A stretch of DNA of 64,000 nt from Bacteroidota bacterium (GCA_025352785.1 JANXSD010000020.1:1-64000), one strand, 5' to 3'; positions 9,876 to 19,065 are shown, counted from the stretch's first letter. A program made the numbers and translations. Notes: generated from the sequence alone by a model not told the origin.

Positions 9876-12800
9876 ATGCAAAGTAAAGGCGCAGTTAAGC
9901 TGTTTGCGATCGTTTTAGCCCTTGTGTGCTTGTACCAATTGTCATTCACACTGGTAACAAAAAATGTTGAAAGCAACGCTAAAGAATTTGCCAATGGCAA
10001 CGAAAAGAAAGAGAAATCTTATCTTGACTCAATAGCAACAAAAGGTGTTTATAACATCGGTGTTAAAAATTATACTTACCAAGAGTGTAAGGAACGAGAA
10101 ATAAATCTCGGCCTTGACTTGAAAGGGGGTATGAACGTAACTCTTGAAGTATCTGTTGTGGATCTCGTTCGTTCTATGGCAGGACAAAATGCTACGGATC
10201 CAACATTCCAAAAAGCAATTAATCGTGCACTAGAAATGCAACGCAACAGCCAAGATGATTTCGTTGGCCTTTTCGGCAAAGCTTTCAAGGAAACGGATCC
10301 AAATGCTAAAATGGCTGCCATTTTCGCTAATATCGAAAATCAAGACCGAATTAATTTTAACTCAACAAATGATGAGGTTTTAAAAGTACTTAAGACAGAA
10401 GCAGATGCAGCTATCAGCCGTACCTTTAACATTCTTCGTACTCGTATTGATAAGTTCGGAGTAGCTCAACCAAATATCCAACAGTTAGGATCAGGACGTA
10501 TCCTCGTGGAATTACCAGGAGTTAAGGAGCCAGAACGTGTACGTAAACTTCTTCAAGGAACAGCAAAATTGGAGTTCTGGGAAACATACACTTTCGGAGA
10601 AGTAGCTCCAGCACTTGTTCAAGTTAATAAAGTACTAGCCGCAGATTCTCAAAAAGATTCATTAGCGAAATCATTGTTGACTTCTACAATCATTAAAGAC
10701 AGTAAAACAACAAAAAAAGATACGTCATCATTAGCATCTACTTCAGCGGATACTACTAAAAAGTCATCACTTGTTGATAAATTAGGAAAAGATTCGTCAG
10801 CTAAAAAAGATACATCACAAAAAACATTTGAGCAGTTCGCGAAAGAAAACCCTCTTTTTGCTGTGCTATTCCCTGCGGATGGTCAAGTACGTACGCAAGA
10901 AGATAAAGCTATCGTTGACAAATCATGCGTCGTAGGTTATACCTTAATTAAAGATACAGCAGCTGTAAATACAATCCTAGCTCGTGAAGATGTGAAAGCA
11001 ATGTTGCCGAAAAATCTTCGTCTACTATGGACTGTTAAACCTCGCTCAGCAGAATCACAATCTTTAGAGTTAATCGCAATAAAAGTTTCGGGTCGTGATG
11101 GTACTGCGCCGTTAGATGGATCAGCAATTTCTGATGCTCGCCAAGACTTTGGTCAGTTTGGTGGCAAGCCAGAAATAAGCATGCGTATGAATCCCGAAGG
11201 TGCAAAAGCATGGAAACGCTTAACAGGTGAAAACGTTAATCATTCTATAGCTATCGTTCTTGATGATCAAGTTTATTCATTCCCGAATGTGCAAGGTGAA
11301 ATACCAAATGGTAATTCTTCGATTACTGGAAACTTTGAAATTAATGAAGCAAAAGATTTAGCGAATATCCTAAAAGCAGGTAAACTTCCAGCTCCAGCAC
11401 ATATTGTTGAGGAAGCTGTAGTAGGACCATCGTTAGGAAAAGAAGCGATCAACTCAGGACTTATCTCTTTCGTTGTTGCTTTATTACTTGTATTCGTTTT
11501 TATGGGAATTTATTACAACAATGCAGGCTTGGTTGCCGTAGTTGCACTGTTATGTAATATGTTTTTCATCATGGGTGTTCTCGCATCATTGGGCGCTGTA
11601 CTTACAATGCCAGGTATTGCTGGTATCGTGTTGATTATCGCCCTTTCGGTGGATGCAAATATTTTGATCTTCGAACGTGTTCGTGAAGAATTACGTTTAG
11701 GAAAAGGATTGCGCCTTGCTGTAAGTGATGGCTACAAACATGCCCTTTCATCCATCATTGACTCTAACGTAACTACACTCTTATTGGGGATTATTCTTTA
11801 CGCTTTCGGTAGCGGACCAGTTCAAGGATTTGCAACCACATTGATCATCGGTATCCTTTGCTCATTGTTTAGCGCCATCTTTATTACTCGTTTAATTTTC
11901 GAATGGATGCTTGATTCAAATAAGGAAATTCGTTTCTGGAATGAGTTCTCAAAAAATGCATTCAAAAATATTCATATTGCATTCGTTGATAAACGTAAAA
12001 TGTATTACACGATTTCTGGAATTATTATCGCTGCGGGTATTGTTTCGATGGCTACACGCGGTTTTAATTTCGGTGTTGATTTTGTTGGAGGGCGTACGTA
12101 TGTTGTTCAATTTGATAAAGCCTCTACGACTGAAGAAATTCATAGTGAATTAGGGAAATCGTTTGGTAATTCGGCACATGATGTAAAAACTTTTGGTACT
12201 GATAACCGCTTTAAAATTACTACTGATTACTTGATCGAAGAAAATGGTCCTGATGCAGAAAGTAAAGTGCTTGCGAAATTATACGATGGCTTAAAGGCTA
12301 ATTTCCCTGGAATGTCGGAAGAAGCATTTAAAGCAACAAAGGTTATTAATTCGCAAAAAGTAGGACCTACAGTAGCTGATGATATTAAAACTTCAGCAGT
12401 ATATTCTATTCTTTTCGGATGTGCATTGATGTTCTTATACATCTTAATTCGATTTAAGAAATGGCAGTTTGGTTTGGGTGCAACAGCTGCACTGATTCAT
12501 GATGTATTAATAATCCTTTCGATCTTCTCTATCTTTAATGGTGTCCTTCCTTTCACACTCGAAATAAATCAAGATTTTATTGCCGCAGTTTTAACGGTAA
12601 TGGGATACTCCATGACAGATACTGTTGTGGTATTTGATCGTATTCGTGAATACTTAGGGATTCATCCAAACATGGACAAGAAGCAAGTTATTAATGATGC
12701 ATTAAATGCAACGTTAAGCCGTACCATGAATACTTCGTTAACAACATTCTTCGTTCTCCTTGCTATCTTTATTTTCGGTGGTGATGTGATTCGTGGATTT

Positions 12801-12899
12801 ACTTTCGCATTGTTAATAGGTATCGTTGTTGGAACGTATTCTTCACTGTGTATTGCAACTCCAATCGTTGTTGATTTCGATAAAAAGAAAACTGCATAG
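9876..12899 (+). CDS. secDF: Protein translocase subunit SecDF (fusion)
   Basis: NLGLDLKGGMNVTLEV (SecD), SISDARQDFGQFGGKPEISMRMNPEGAKAW, ALSVDANILIFERVREELRLGKG, then a SecF part with FNFGVDFVGGRTYVVQF and GYSMTDTVVVFDRIRE. Confidence 0.97.
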   Translation: MQSKGAVKLFAIVLALVCLYQLSFTLVTKNVESNAKEFANGNEKKEKSYLDSIATKGVYNIGVKNYTYQECKEREINLGLDLKGGMNVTLEVSVVDLVRSMAGQNATDPTFQKAINRALEMQRNSQDDFVGLFGKAFKETDPNAKMAAIFANIENQDRINFNSTNDEVLKVLKTEADAAISRTFNILRTRIDKFGVAQPNIQQLGSGRILVELPGVKEPERVRKLLQGTAKLEFWETYTFGEVAPALVQVNKVLAADSQKDSLAKSLLTSTIIKDSKTTKKDTSSLASTSADTTKKSSLVDKLGKDSSAKKDTSQKTFEQFAKENPLFAVLFPADGQVRTQEDKAIVDKSCVVGYTLIKDTAAVNTILAREDVKAMLPKNLRLLWTVKPRSAESQSLELIAIKVSGRDGTAPLDGSAISDARQDFGQFGGKPEISMRMNPEGAKAWKRLTGENVNHSIAIVLDDQVYSFPNVQGEIPNGNSSITGNFEINEAKDLANILKAGKLPAPAHIVEEAVVGPSLGKEAINSGLISFVVALLLVFVFMGIYYNNAGLVAVVALLCNMFFIMGVLASLGAVLTMPGIAGIVLIIALSVDANILIFERVREELRLGKGLRLAVSDGYKHALSSIIDSNVTTLLLGIILYAFGSGPVQGFATTLIIGILCSLFSAIFITRLIFEWMLDSNKEIRFWNEFSKNAFKNIHIAFVDKRKMYYTISGIIIAAGIVSMATRGFNFGVDFVGGRTYVVQFDKASTTEEIHSELGKSFGNSAHDVKTFGTDNRFKITTDYLIEENGPDAESKVLAKLYDGLKANFPGMSEEAFKATKVINSQKVGPTVADDIKTSAVYSILFGCALMFLYILIRFKKWQFGLGATAALIHDVLIILSIFSIFNGVLPFTLEINQDFIAAVLTVMGYSMTDTVVVFDRIREYLGIHPNMDKKQVINDALNATLSRTMNTSLTTFFVLLAIFIFGGDVIRGFTFALLIGIVVGTYSSLCIATPIVVDFDKKKTA

Positions 12900-12917
12900 T
12901 AAGTAAAAATAAATTTC

Positions 12918-12957
12918 AAAAGCCCTGTAGTCTGACGAAGTCTGAACTACAGGGCTT
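12918..12957 (+). terminator. Rho-independent terminator after secDF
   Basis: AAAGCCCTGTAGT...ACTACAGGGCTTT hairpin followed by a T tract. Confidence 0.85.
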
Positions 12958-13010
12958 TTTTTATTGTATGTTGATTGAAATAATATTCTTTTCCAACTTG
13001 CCAAAGCTAT

Positions 13011-13029
13011 CTTTAGTTTGCAACTAAAG
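13011..13029. repeat. Short palindrome CTTTAGTT-TGC-AACTAAAG
   Basis: Perfect 8-bp arms; abuts the first 58-nt repeat. Confidence 0.85.
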
Positions 13030-13079
13030 AAGTTCCTATAATTTTTTAGAATGTTCTGAGTTGCAAACTCAGAACAGCA
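13022..13079. repeat. 58-nt intergenic repeat, copy 1, ending in a palindrome
   Basis: aactaaagaagttcctataattttttagaatgttctgagttgcaaactcagaacagca; 54/58 identical by eye to 13221-13278; contains GTTCTGAGTT-GCA-AACTCAGAAC at 13053-13075. Confidence 0.9.
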
Positions 13080-13136
13080 GAGAAAAATGCTAAATAAAAT
13101 TATTCTACGTAGCTCAAAAAAAATCTATGTCTAAAA

Positions 13137-13183
13137 CTTGAGCATAACCCACGATAGCTATCGGGGGTGCTGCTGTGGTCAAG
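13137..13183. repeat. Imperfect extended palindrome centred on CGATAGCTATCG
   Basis: cttgagcataaccca-CGATAGCTATCG-ggggtgctgctgtggtcaag; core palindrome at 13152-13163. Confidence 0.6.
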
Positions 13184-13220
13184 CAAAAGAGCGAACCGAC
13201 AATGGGGTTACCGATAACGT

Positions 13221-13278
13221 AACTAAAAACGTTCCTATAATTTTTTAGTAGGTTCTGAGTTGCAAACTCAGAACAGCA
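13221..13278. repeat. 58-nt intergenic repeat, copy 2, ending in a palindrome
   Basis: aactaaaaacgttcctataattttttagtaggttctgagttgcaaactcagaacagca; same palindrome at 13252-13274. Confidence 0.9.
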
Positions 13279-13293
13279 TGATTGAAGTAAAAA

Positions 13294-14202
13294 TTAGATC
13301 ATTTTCCTTTTCAATTGTTCTTCCACAATCTGAATTCCTTCTCGTAAAGTATGCGGTTTGTAACCAAGTTCACGAATGGCTTTATCAATAATAAATCCAG
13401 TTTTTAAAGGTCGCTTCGCTGGTTGATTTAATTCCGCTGTTGTGATCGGTTGAATAAATGATTTATCCAACTTAAAGTAGTCGGCAACTTCGTATGAAAT
13501 ATTAATAATTGGCATTACTTCTTTTCCAGAGATGTGAAAAATTCCTTGCGCCTTTCTTAAGGCAGCTTGAATACATGCTTCTGCTAAATCTTCGGCTAGT
13601 GTGGGTCCGCGAAATTGATCCGTAATTACAGTAATTTTTTTTCCTTGCTCTAAAGAGTTTTTAGTCCATAAAACAACGTTTGATCGCTGTGCATCATCTG
13701 TAACACCATAAATGATTATAGTGCGTAAAACGGTCCATGGCAAACCGCTTTCTTCAACAAGTTTTTCAGAATCTAATTTTGACTGCGCATATACACTTTG
13801 TGGATTAGGTTTGTCGGTCTCTTTGTATGGACCATTTTCTCCATCGAAAACAAAATCAGTTGATAGATGGATAAAATGTGTTCCGAGTGGTTTGCATGCT
13901 TCCAATAAATAGCCAACAACTCCAACATTATTTAATTGGCAAGTAGGAGAATCTAATTCACAAGCATCAACGTTTGTCATTGCGGCTGTGTGGATGATGC
14001 AATCGGGTCGGTAATTATTTATTACTTCACGTACATGTGATTCATCCGTAAGATCCATTGTTTCAAAAACATAACCATTTTGTTCTTTGACACGATTTTC
14101 GCCTCTTGCAGTAGCAATTAATTCAATGTCTTTTCTGTCGCGTAAAGCGTATACAAGTTTTTGACCAAGCAAACCATTAGAACCTGTTACAAGAATTTTC
14201 AT
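13294..14202 (-). CDS. SDR family / dTDP-4-dehydrorhamnose reductase-like (RmlD) oxidoreductase
   Basis: MKILVTGSNGLLGQKLVYAL (Rossmann), DCIIHTAAMTNVDACE, HLSTDFVFDGENGPYKETDKPNPQSVYAQSKL. Confidence 0.88.
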   Translation of the reverse strand: MKILVTGSNGLLGQKLVYALRDRKDIELIATARGENRVKEQNGYVFETMDLTDESHVREVINNYRPDCIIHTAAMTNVDACELDSPTCQLNNVGVVGYLLEACKPLGTHFIHLSTDFVFDGENGPYKETDKPNPQSVYAQSKLDSEKLVEESGLPWTVLRTIIIYGVTDDAQRSNVVLWTKNSLEQGKKITVITDQFRGPTLAEDLAEACIQAALRKAQGIFHISGKEVMPIINISYEVADYFKLDKSFIQPITTAELNQPAKRPLKTGFIIDKAIRELGYKPHTLREGIQIVEEQLKRKMI

Positions 14203-14248
14203 AGTTAGATTTTTATCTGTTATATAGAAAAACAGAGGGAAGTTAATT

Positions 14249-15259
14249 TTAAGAGGAGAGTACTTCCAATAATTTACTTACTTGTTCTTGTGTTCCAAGT
14301 ACAAATAATTTTGCGTCGGGTTGCATGACTGTATCAGGATCAGGGTTGATGGTGTATTCTCCATCACCAGTTTTAAATCCAATAATATTTGCACCCGTTT
14401 TATTTCGTATTTCCAGTTCACGAATTGTTTTTCCTTTCAAACGATCGCTTAAGTTGTTATATAATATTTCCTCTAAACGTATATTTATTCTGCCAGTGAT
14501 GTAATCTAAAAATTCAAGAACATCAGGACGCGTAACAAGTGAAGCCATGTGCGTACCACCAATCTTATCAGGCATGATGACGTTATTTGCTCCAGCACGT
14601 TTTAACTTGCCTTCAGAAGTATCTTCAGAAGCTCTGCTTATAATTTTTAATTTAGGATTAAGTTCACGAGCAGTTAAAACTACAAATACATTTGCGGCAT
14701 CATTTGGTAAGGTAGTGATTAATGCGCGTGCATTTTGAATTCCTGCTTCCATTAAAATTTCATCCCTCGTTGCATCTCCGTCGATAAACAATGTCCCATC
14801 TTCTCTCATCTCGGATAAGATACGCTCATTGCTTTCAATAGTTACAAACGACTGCTGATGAGATCGCAATTGTTCACAAGCCTGCTTCCCATTACGGCCA
14901 TATCCACATACGATTACATGATTACTTAATTTGTCGATTTGCTTTTTCAATTTTCGTGATTTTAAATAACGTTGTAATTCGCCTTCCATCAAATAACTGG
15001 TGACAACCGAAACTGCAAAAGCAAATATACCAATGCTGACGATAATCAAAATGGATACAAACCATCTTCCTACATCACTTAGTTGATGAACTACACCAAG
15101 ACCCACTGTTGAAAGGATAATTACAGTAGTGTAGAAAGCCTCATTAAATGAGTAACCCTCGATAAAAATAAACCCCGCAATGCCAAATACAAGAGTAGCA
15201 ATAATTAATGTTATTGCAATATATAGTTTTTTTAGAAATTGGGTATGTTTACTTTGCAC
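14249..15259 (-). CDS. Potassium channel family protein with TrkA-N/TrkA-C (RCK) domains
   Basis: Pore region ILSTVGLGVVHQL, RCK VIVCGYGRNGKQACEQL, DGDATRDEILMEAGIQNARALITTLPNDAANVFVVLTAREL. Confidence 0.9.
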   Translation of the reverse strand: MQSKHTQFLKKLYIAITLIIATLVFGIAGFIFIEGYSFNEAFYTTVIILSTVGLGVVHQLSDVGRWFVSILIIVSIGIFAFAVSVVTSYLMEGELQRYLKSRKLKKQIDKLSNHVIVCGYGRNGKQACEQLRSHQQSFVTIESNERILSEMREDGTLFIDGDATRDEILMEAGIQNARALITTLPNDAANVFVVLTARELNPKLKIISRASEDTSEGKLKRAGANNVIMPDKIGGTHMASLVTRPDVLEFLDYITGRINIRLEEILYNNLSDRLKGKTIRELEIRNKTGANIIGFKTGDGEYTINPDPDTVMQPDAKLFVLGTQEQVSKLLEVLSS

Positions 15260-15349
15260 ACTGCTAAAATATTCAATGAAATCGAAAAATCAGCCAACAA
15301 TAGAAAAAGAATTCGAATGGTTATACAAGTTTCATTGTGAATTCGGGGT

Positions 15350-15583
15350 TTATAAATCCCAAACACTTCCTCGTCTCTGGGCGGAAATCATCGTACGCAT
15401 TTTTTTCCAAAAGGCCATAACCATATAAATGATGATAGGAGAACCAACAGTAAGGAACGAGGTATAAATGAAAAATAACCGAATATTTGTGGATCGAATT
15501 TTTAGACGATCGCCCCACCATTCACAAACGCCAAAGGCTTGACGCTCAAACCAAGTTTTTATAATTTCAATTAATTGATTCAT
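15350..15583 (-). CDS. PspC domain-containing small membrane protein
   Basis: Internal ATG at 15583: MNQLIEIIKTWFERQAFGVCEWWGDRLKIRSTNIRLFFIYTSFLTVGSPIIIYMVMAFW, a PspC-like pattern. Start overlaps the upstream stop (ATGA). Confidence 0.75.
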   Translation of the reverse strand: MNQLIEIIKTWFERQAFGVCEWWGDRLKIRSTNIRLFFIYTSFLTVGSPIIIYMVMAFWKKMRTMISAQRRGSVWDL

Positions 15584-16860
15584 GGATATTTCAAAAGATA
15601 ATTTCCGATGCCGCAATTTACACATTTTTTAAAATCACAATACATTTTTTTTTGATGAAGTAAGGCTTGTGAACCCGCAGCATCCTTAACCTTGAGTCCA
15701 ATTTGCTCCCATCCTCGCAATATTAAATTATTCTCCGACTTACATTTCTCTAGCCAAATTAACGATTTCTGTACTAAGTAATCTTGCTGATGGTATTGAC
15801 CATAAAAAAAGGTAAAAGGAGCTATGCTGTTGATGATTAAACTTTCTATAGAAGAACGTCCCAAGTTCTTTTCTGAAAATTCGCTTGTAGCATCAAAGCT
15901 ATAATGCCTGCTCCAGTAGGGCGATGCAGTTACATCGAGCATATCAATAAGTTCGGCAAATCCATTCGCATGTATAACCGCATCAAAAAGTTGTTCATGA
16001 TGATAAAGTAAAGACGCTAACTGAGCAATACGAATTGTGGGAAAATTTCCAGGTCTTAATCTCCCAAATTTCCACAAGTGAACCGACATTGGTTTCAATC
16101 CAAACTTTATTTGAAGTATCCGAAATTCCTTTTTTAATTCTTTAGTATAATAATCATCATTATGAATACTTCCTAAAAACCCCGCTGTGCCATATAAAAT
16201 TGCTTCTATTTGCACCAATTGATTCTTATGCCTGCCAATAGTTGCTAAAGGAAGTGAAGAAGAAAGTATTTCAAAAGGAATTGTATTAACGCGAAACCCA
16301 AAACTTCTAGATAAATGTCGATAAAAACTTTCTTCCCAATTATTCCTTGTTTGAATAAAAAGTTCTTTAATGGATTTTGTGCGTTCTTCTAATCTTTCTA
16401 CTAACAAACGATCGAACCACTGATGACGCACAATTTCTGGTACATCAAGGAAATTTTTTTCACAGGGAACCCATTTCGATGCGCCTTGGATTAAATCTAA
16501 ATAATGTTGCCATCTATGGTTGTCGTATTTGCCGCGTAATTCAATGGTCGGAATTGTAGAGCCATCTGCTCTTTTAATGGCAACATCAGCATCATAAACT
16601 ACATGTAAAATTACCGTATCAAAGGCTCGATCTTTTGTGTGCCCATGCTTAGTCCAATCACTCGCTTTAACATGAATTTCAACATTCCCTGCCCATAAAA
16701 ATCCATCAATACTTATTCGTGCATTAAAAAAATCGGGACCAGAATCATCGTTACGTTGTCCCGGATTAATTATTTCAATTTGCTCAGCGTTGATGCTTTT
16801 TAACGACGTTGATTCAAAGAGTCGGTTCTTCCATAAATAATAAAGAAAGTCTTCTTGCAT
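15580..16860 (-). CDS. DUF2851 family protein
   Basis: MQEDFLYYLWKNRLFESTSLKSINAEQIEIINPGQRNDDSGPDFFNARISIDGFLWAGNVEIHVKASDWTKHGH, characteristic DUF2851 N-terminus. Confidence 0.9.
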   Translation of the reverse strand: MQEDFLYYLWKNRLFESTSLKSINAEQIEIINPGQRNDDSGPDFFNARISIDGFLWAGNVEIHVKASDWTKHGHTKDRAFDTVILHVVYDADVAIKRADGSTIPTIELRGKYDNHRWQHYLDLIQGASKWVPCEKNFLDVPEIVRHQWFDRLLVERLEERTKSIKELFIQTRNNWEESFYRHLSRSFGFRVNTIPFEILSSSLPLATIGRHKNQLVQIEAILYGTAGFLGSIHNDDYYTKELKKEFRILQIKFGLKPMSVHLWKFGRLRPGNFPTIRIAQLASLLYHHEQLFDAVIHANGFAELIDMLDVTASPYWSRHYSFDATSEFSEKNLGRSSIESLIINSIAPFTFFYGQYHQQDYLVQKSLIWLEKCKSENNLILRGWEQIGLKVKDAAGSQALLHQKKMYCDFKKCVNCGIGNYLLKYP

Positions 16861-17210
16861 CTGTCAAAAATAATTATTATTAATAGCCTAAAACTCGTAC
16901 AAATGGTTAAGGTCTTTTAAGTCGAAATAAATTTAAATATTTGCACTGAAAATAATTTTAAAAAAAACCTTTTTATTATAATTATTTCACATATAAATTA
17001 TTTTGTCAATAATTCAACCATGAAATTATTTATTTTTTTTCTTCATAATTAAAATTAAAAGGAAATTCAATTGCAGTAATAATTATTAAAAGTGATAGAA
17101 TTATTTATTGAATTAATAGCAAAGATTCGGTTATAAAAATAATCACATCTCTAAAAAATGAAAACAAATAATGAAATCCAATAAGTTTTATTTATTAATT
17201 AAAAAACAAT

Positions 17211-18377
17211 ATGAAAAAAGAAAACTACTCACAGTTTTTAGCAGGAATAAAATCAAAAATAAAAGAAGCACAGTTAAAAACAATTGTTGCAGCTAATAGT
17301 CAAATGCTACTTTTGTATTGGCAATTGGGAATAGATATCTTGATCAATCAAAACCAAAAAGGTTGGGGTTCAAAAATTATTGACACACTTGCTAATGACT
17401 TAAAAAAAGAATTTCCCAATATCAAAGGATTCTCAATTCGCAACTTAAAATATATGCAAAGTTTCGCTCGTGTATATTCGTATGAAATAATCTGCAAAAT
17501 CTATGAATTAGAATCAGCTTTCAAAAAGGAAACAGTAAAAGTTCGACAAGTAGTAAAATTATTAGAAGAAATTGATAATCAGCAAATTGCAATTGTGCAA
17601 CAGCCTGTTGCACAATTGGTCGAAGAGGTTTTTCTATCATCAATAATTGCCAAAATATCGTGGTCGCATCATTTGGTATTAATTAATAAAGAACCCAATT
17701 TAGGAAAAAAATTTTGGTACATGTTAAACACTTTAGAACATGGTAATAGTAGAAACATATTAGCTATGCAAATAGAAACAGGATTATTTGATCGGCAGAT
17801 AGCTTCGAAAAAAGTAAATAATTTTGAACGCACACTTCCAAAACCTCAAACTGATTTCGCAAATTATATTTTAAAAGATCCATACATTTTTGATTTTGTT
17901 CAAATAACTGAAAAGTCAAATGAAAGAAATTTGGAAGAACAATTAACTGAACAAATAACCAAATTTCTTTTGGAATTAGGTCAAGGATTTGCTTTTATTG
18001 GAAAGCAAATACATTTTGAAATTGGCAATACTGATTTCTATGCCGATCTGCTTTTCTATCATTTAAAACTTCATGCGTATGTAGTAGTCGAATTAAAGGC
18101 ACGCCAATTTGAACCTGGAGATGCAAGTCAATTAAATTTTTATGTAAATGTTGTAAATGATAAATTGAAATCTTCTACCGATAACGATACCATTGGAATT
18201 TTGCTTTGTAAAGGGAAAAATGAAGTGCTAGCTGAATACGCATTGAAAGGGTACACGAATGCTATTGGTGTTTCTGATTATCAAATAAGCAAGGCAATAC
18301 CTATCGAATTAAAATCAATACTGCCGCAAATAGAGGACTTAGAGAATGAACTATACAAAAACGAAATGCATGAATAA
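17211..18377 (+). CDS. DUF1016/YhcG-like PDDEXK nuclease family protein
   Basis: N-terminal YWQLGIDILINQNQKGWGSKIIDTLANDLKKEFPNIKGFSIRNLKYMQSFA; C-terminal nuclease core DFYADLLFYHLKLHAYVVVELKA...NDTIGILLCKGK. Confidence 0.9.
   Translation: MKKENYSQFLAGIKSKIKEAQLKTIVAANSQMLLLYWQLGIDILINQNQKGWGSKIIDTLANDLKKEFPNIKGFSIRNLKYMQSFARVYSYEIICKIYELESAFKKETVKVRQVVKLLEEIDNQQIAIVQQPVAQLVEEVFLSSIIAKISWSHHLVLINKEPNLGKKFWYMLNTLEHGNSRNILAMQIETGLFDRQIASKKVNNFERTLPKPQTDFANYILKDPYIFDFVQITEKSNERNLEEQLTEQITKFLLELGQGFAFIGKQIHFEIGNTDFYADLLFYHLKLHAYVVVELKARQFEPGDASQLNFYVNVVNDKLKSSTDNDTIGILLCKGKNEVLAEYALKGYTNAIGVSDYQISKAIPIELKSILPQIEDLENELYKNEMHE
17590..17618. repeat. Perfect 13-bp inverted repeat with 3-nt loop inside the DUF1016 gene
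   Basis: CAATTGTGCAACA-GCC-TGTTGCACAATTG. Confidence 0.9.
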
Positions 18378-18420
18378 TTTTTTTGCATTTAGATAACGCA
18401 TCGTTTGAAAACTTTTTTCT

Positions 18421-18894
18421 CTAAAAATTCCACTCACCAAAAATCTCCTCTAATTTTTTATATCGAAAATCAAAAATGGATTTCAATTGTCTTTTAATTA
18501 AAACTGTATTTATCAAATCACCAATAGGGCCTAATGGGGATTTGTAATCAATTATATCTTTCATCAAAACACCGCCAGGAATTGTTTGTAAAAAATGTTT
18601 GTGATGCCAAAAGGAATAGGGACCGAAACGTTGTTCGTCGACGAAATAATTTGGTTTTTCCACATGAGTGATTTCAGTAACCCATGACATTGGCAAACCT
18701 AAAACTGGCTTGACTGTATATTTGATAACCATCCCTGCATACATTTTTTCTCCTTCATCAAAACCTGAATGAATTATAAATCCCATGTGTGGTGGAGTAA
18801 TTATTTTTAAATTAGACGGAGAAGAAAAAAACTCCCAAGCCTTATCAATACTAATCGGTAATTTTTGGATTGTTTCTAATCGGTGAAGGCTCAT
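18421..18894 (-). CDS. SRPBCC/START-like family protein (polyketide cyclase/dehydratase-like)
   Basis: LHRLETIQKLPISIDKAWEFFSSPSNLKIITPPHMGFIIHS...YKSPLGPIGDLINTVLIKRQLKSIFDFRYKKLEEIF. Confidence 0.88.
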   Translation of the reverse strand: MSLHRLETIQKLPISIDKAWEFFSSPSNLKIITPPHMGFIIHSGFDEGEKMYAGMVIKYTVKPVLGLPMSWVTEITHVEKPNYFVDEQRFGPYSFWHHKHFLQTIPGGVLMKDIIDYKSPLGPIGDLINTVLIKRQLKSIFDFRYKKLEEIFGEWNF

Positions 18895-18915
18895 TTCTCG
18901 TATTATTTTTTTGAA

Positions 18916-19065
18916 TTATTTTTGGTGATTCTTGTTTGTTCTACACTTATCGCTACAATACTTTACCTCTTTCCAAGACTTCTCCCACTTTTTGCGCCAC
19001 GAGAAAATTAGGTTGCAAGTCGTACACAGCTTTTTAGGTAAATCTTGCTTCTTAACTCCTCTCAT
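18916..19065 (-). CDS. DUF2256-like small zinc-ribbon protein (49 aa)
   Basis: Reverse-strand ORF below the track cutoff: MRGVKKQDLPKKLCTTCNLIFSWRKKWEKSWKEVKYCSDKCRTNKNHQK*; two CxxC-type pairs (CTTC, CSDKC). Confidence 0.85.
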   Translation of the reverse strand: MRGVKKQDLPKKLCTTCNLIFSWRKKWEKSWKEVKYCSDKCRTNKNHQK

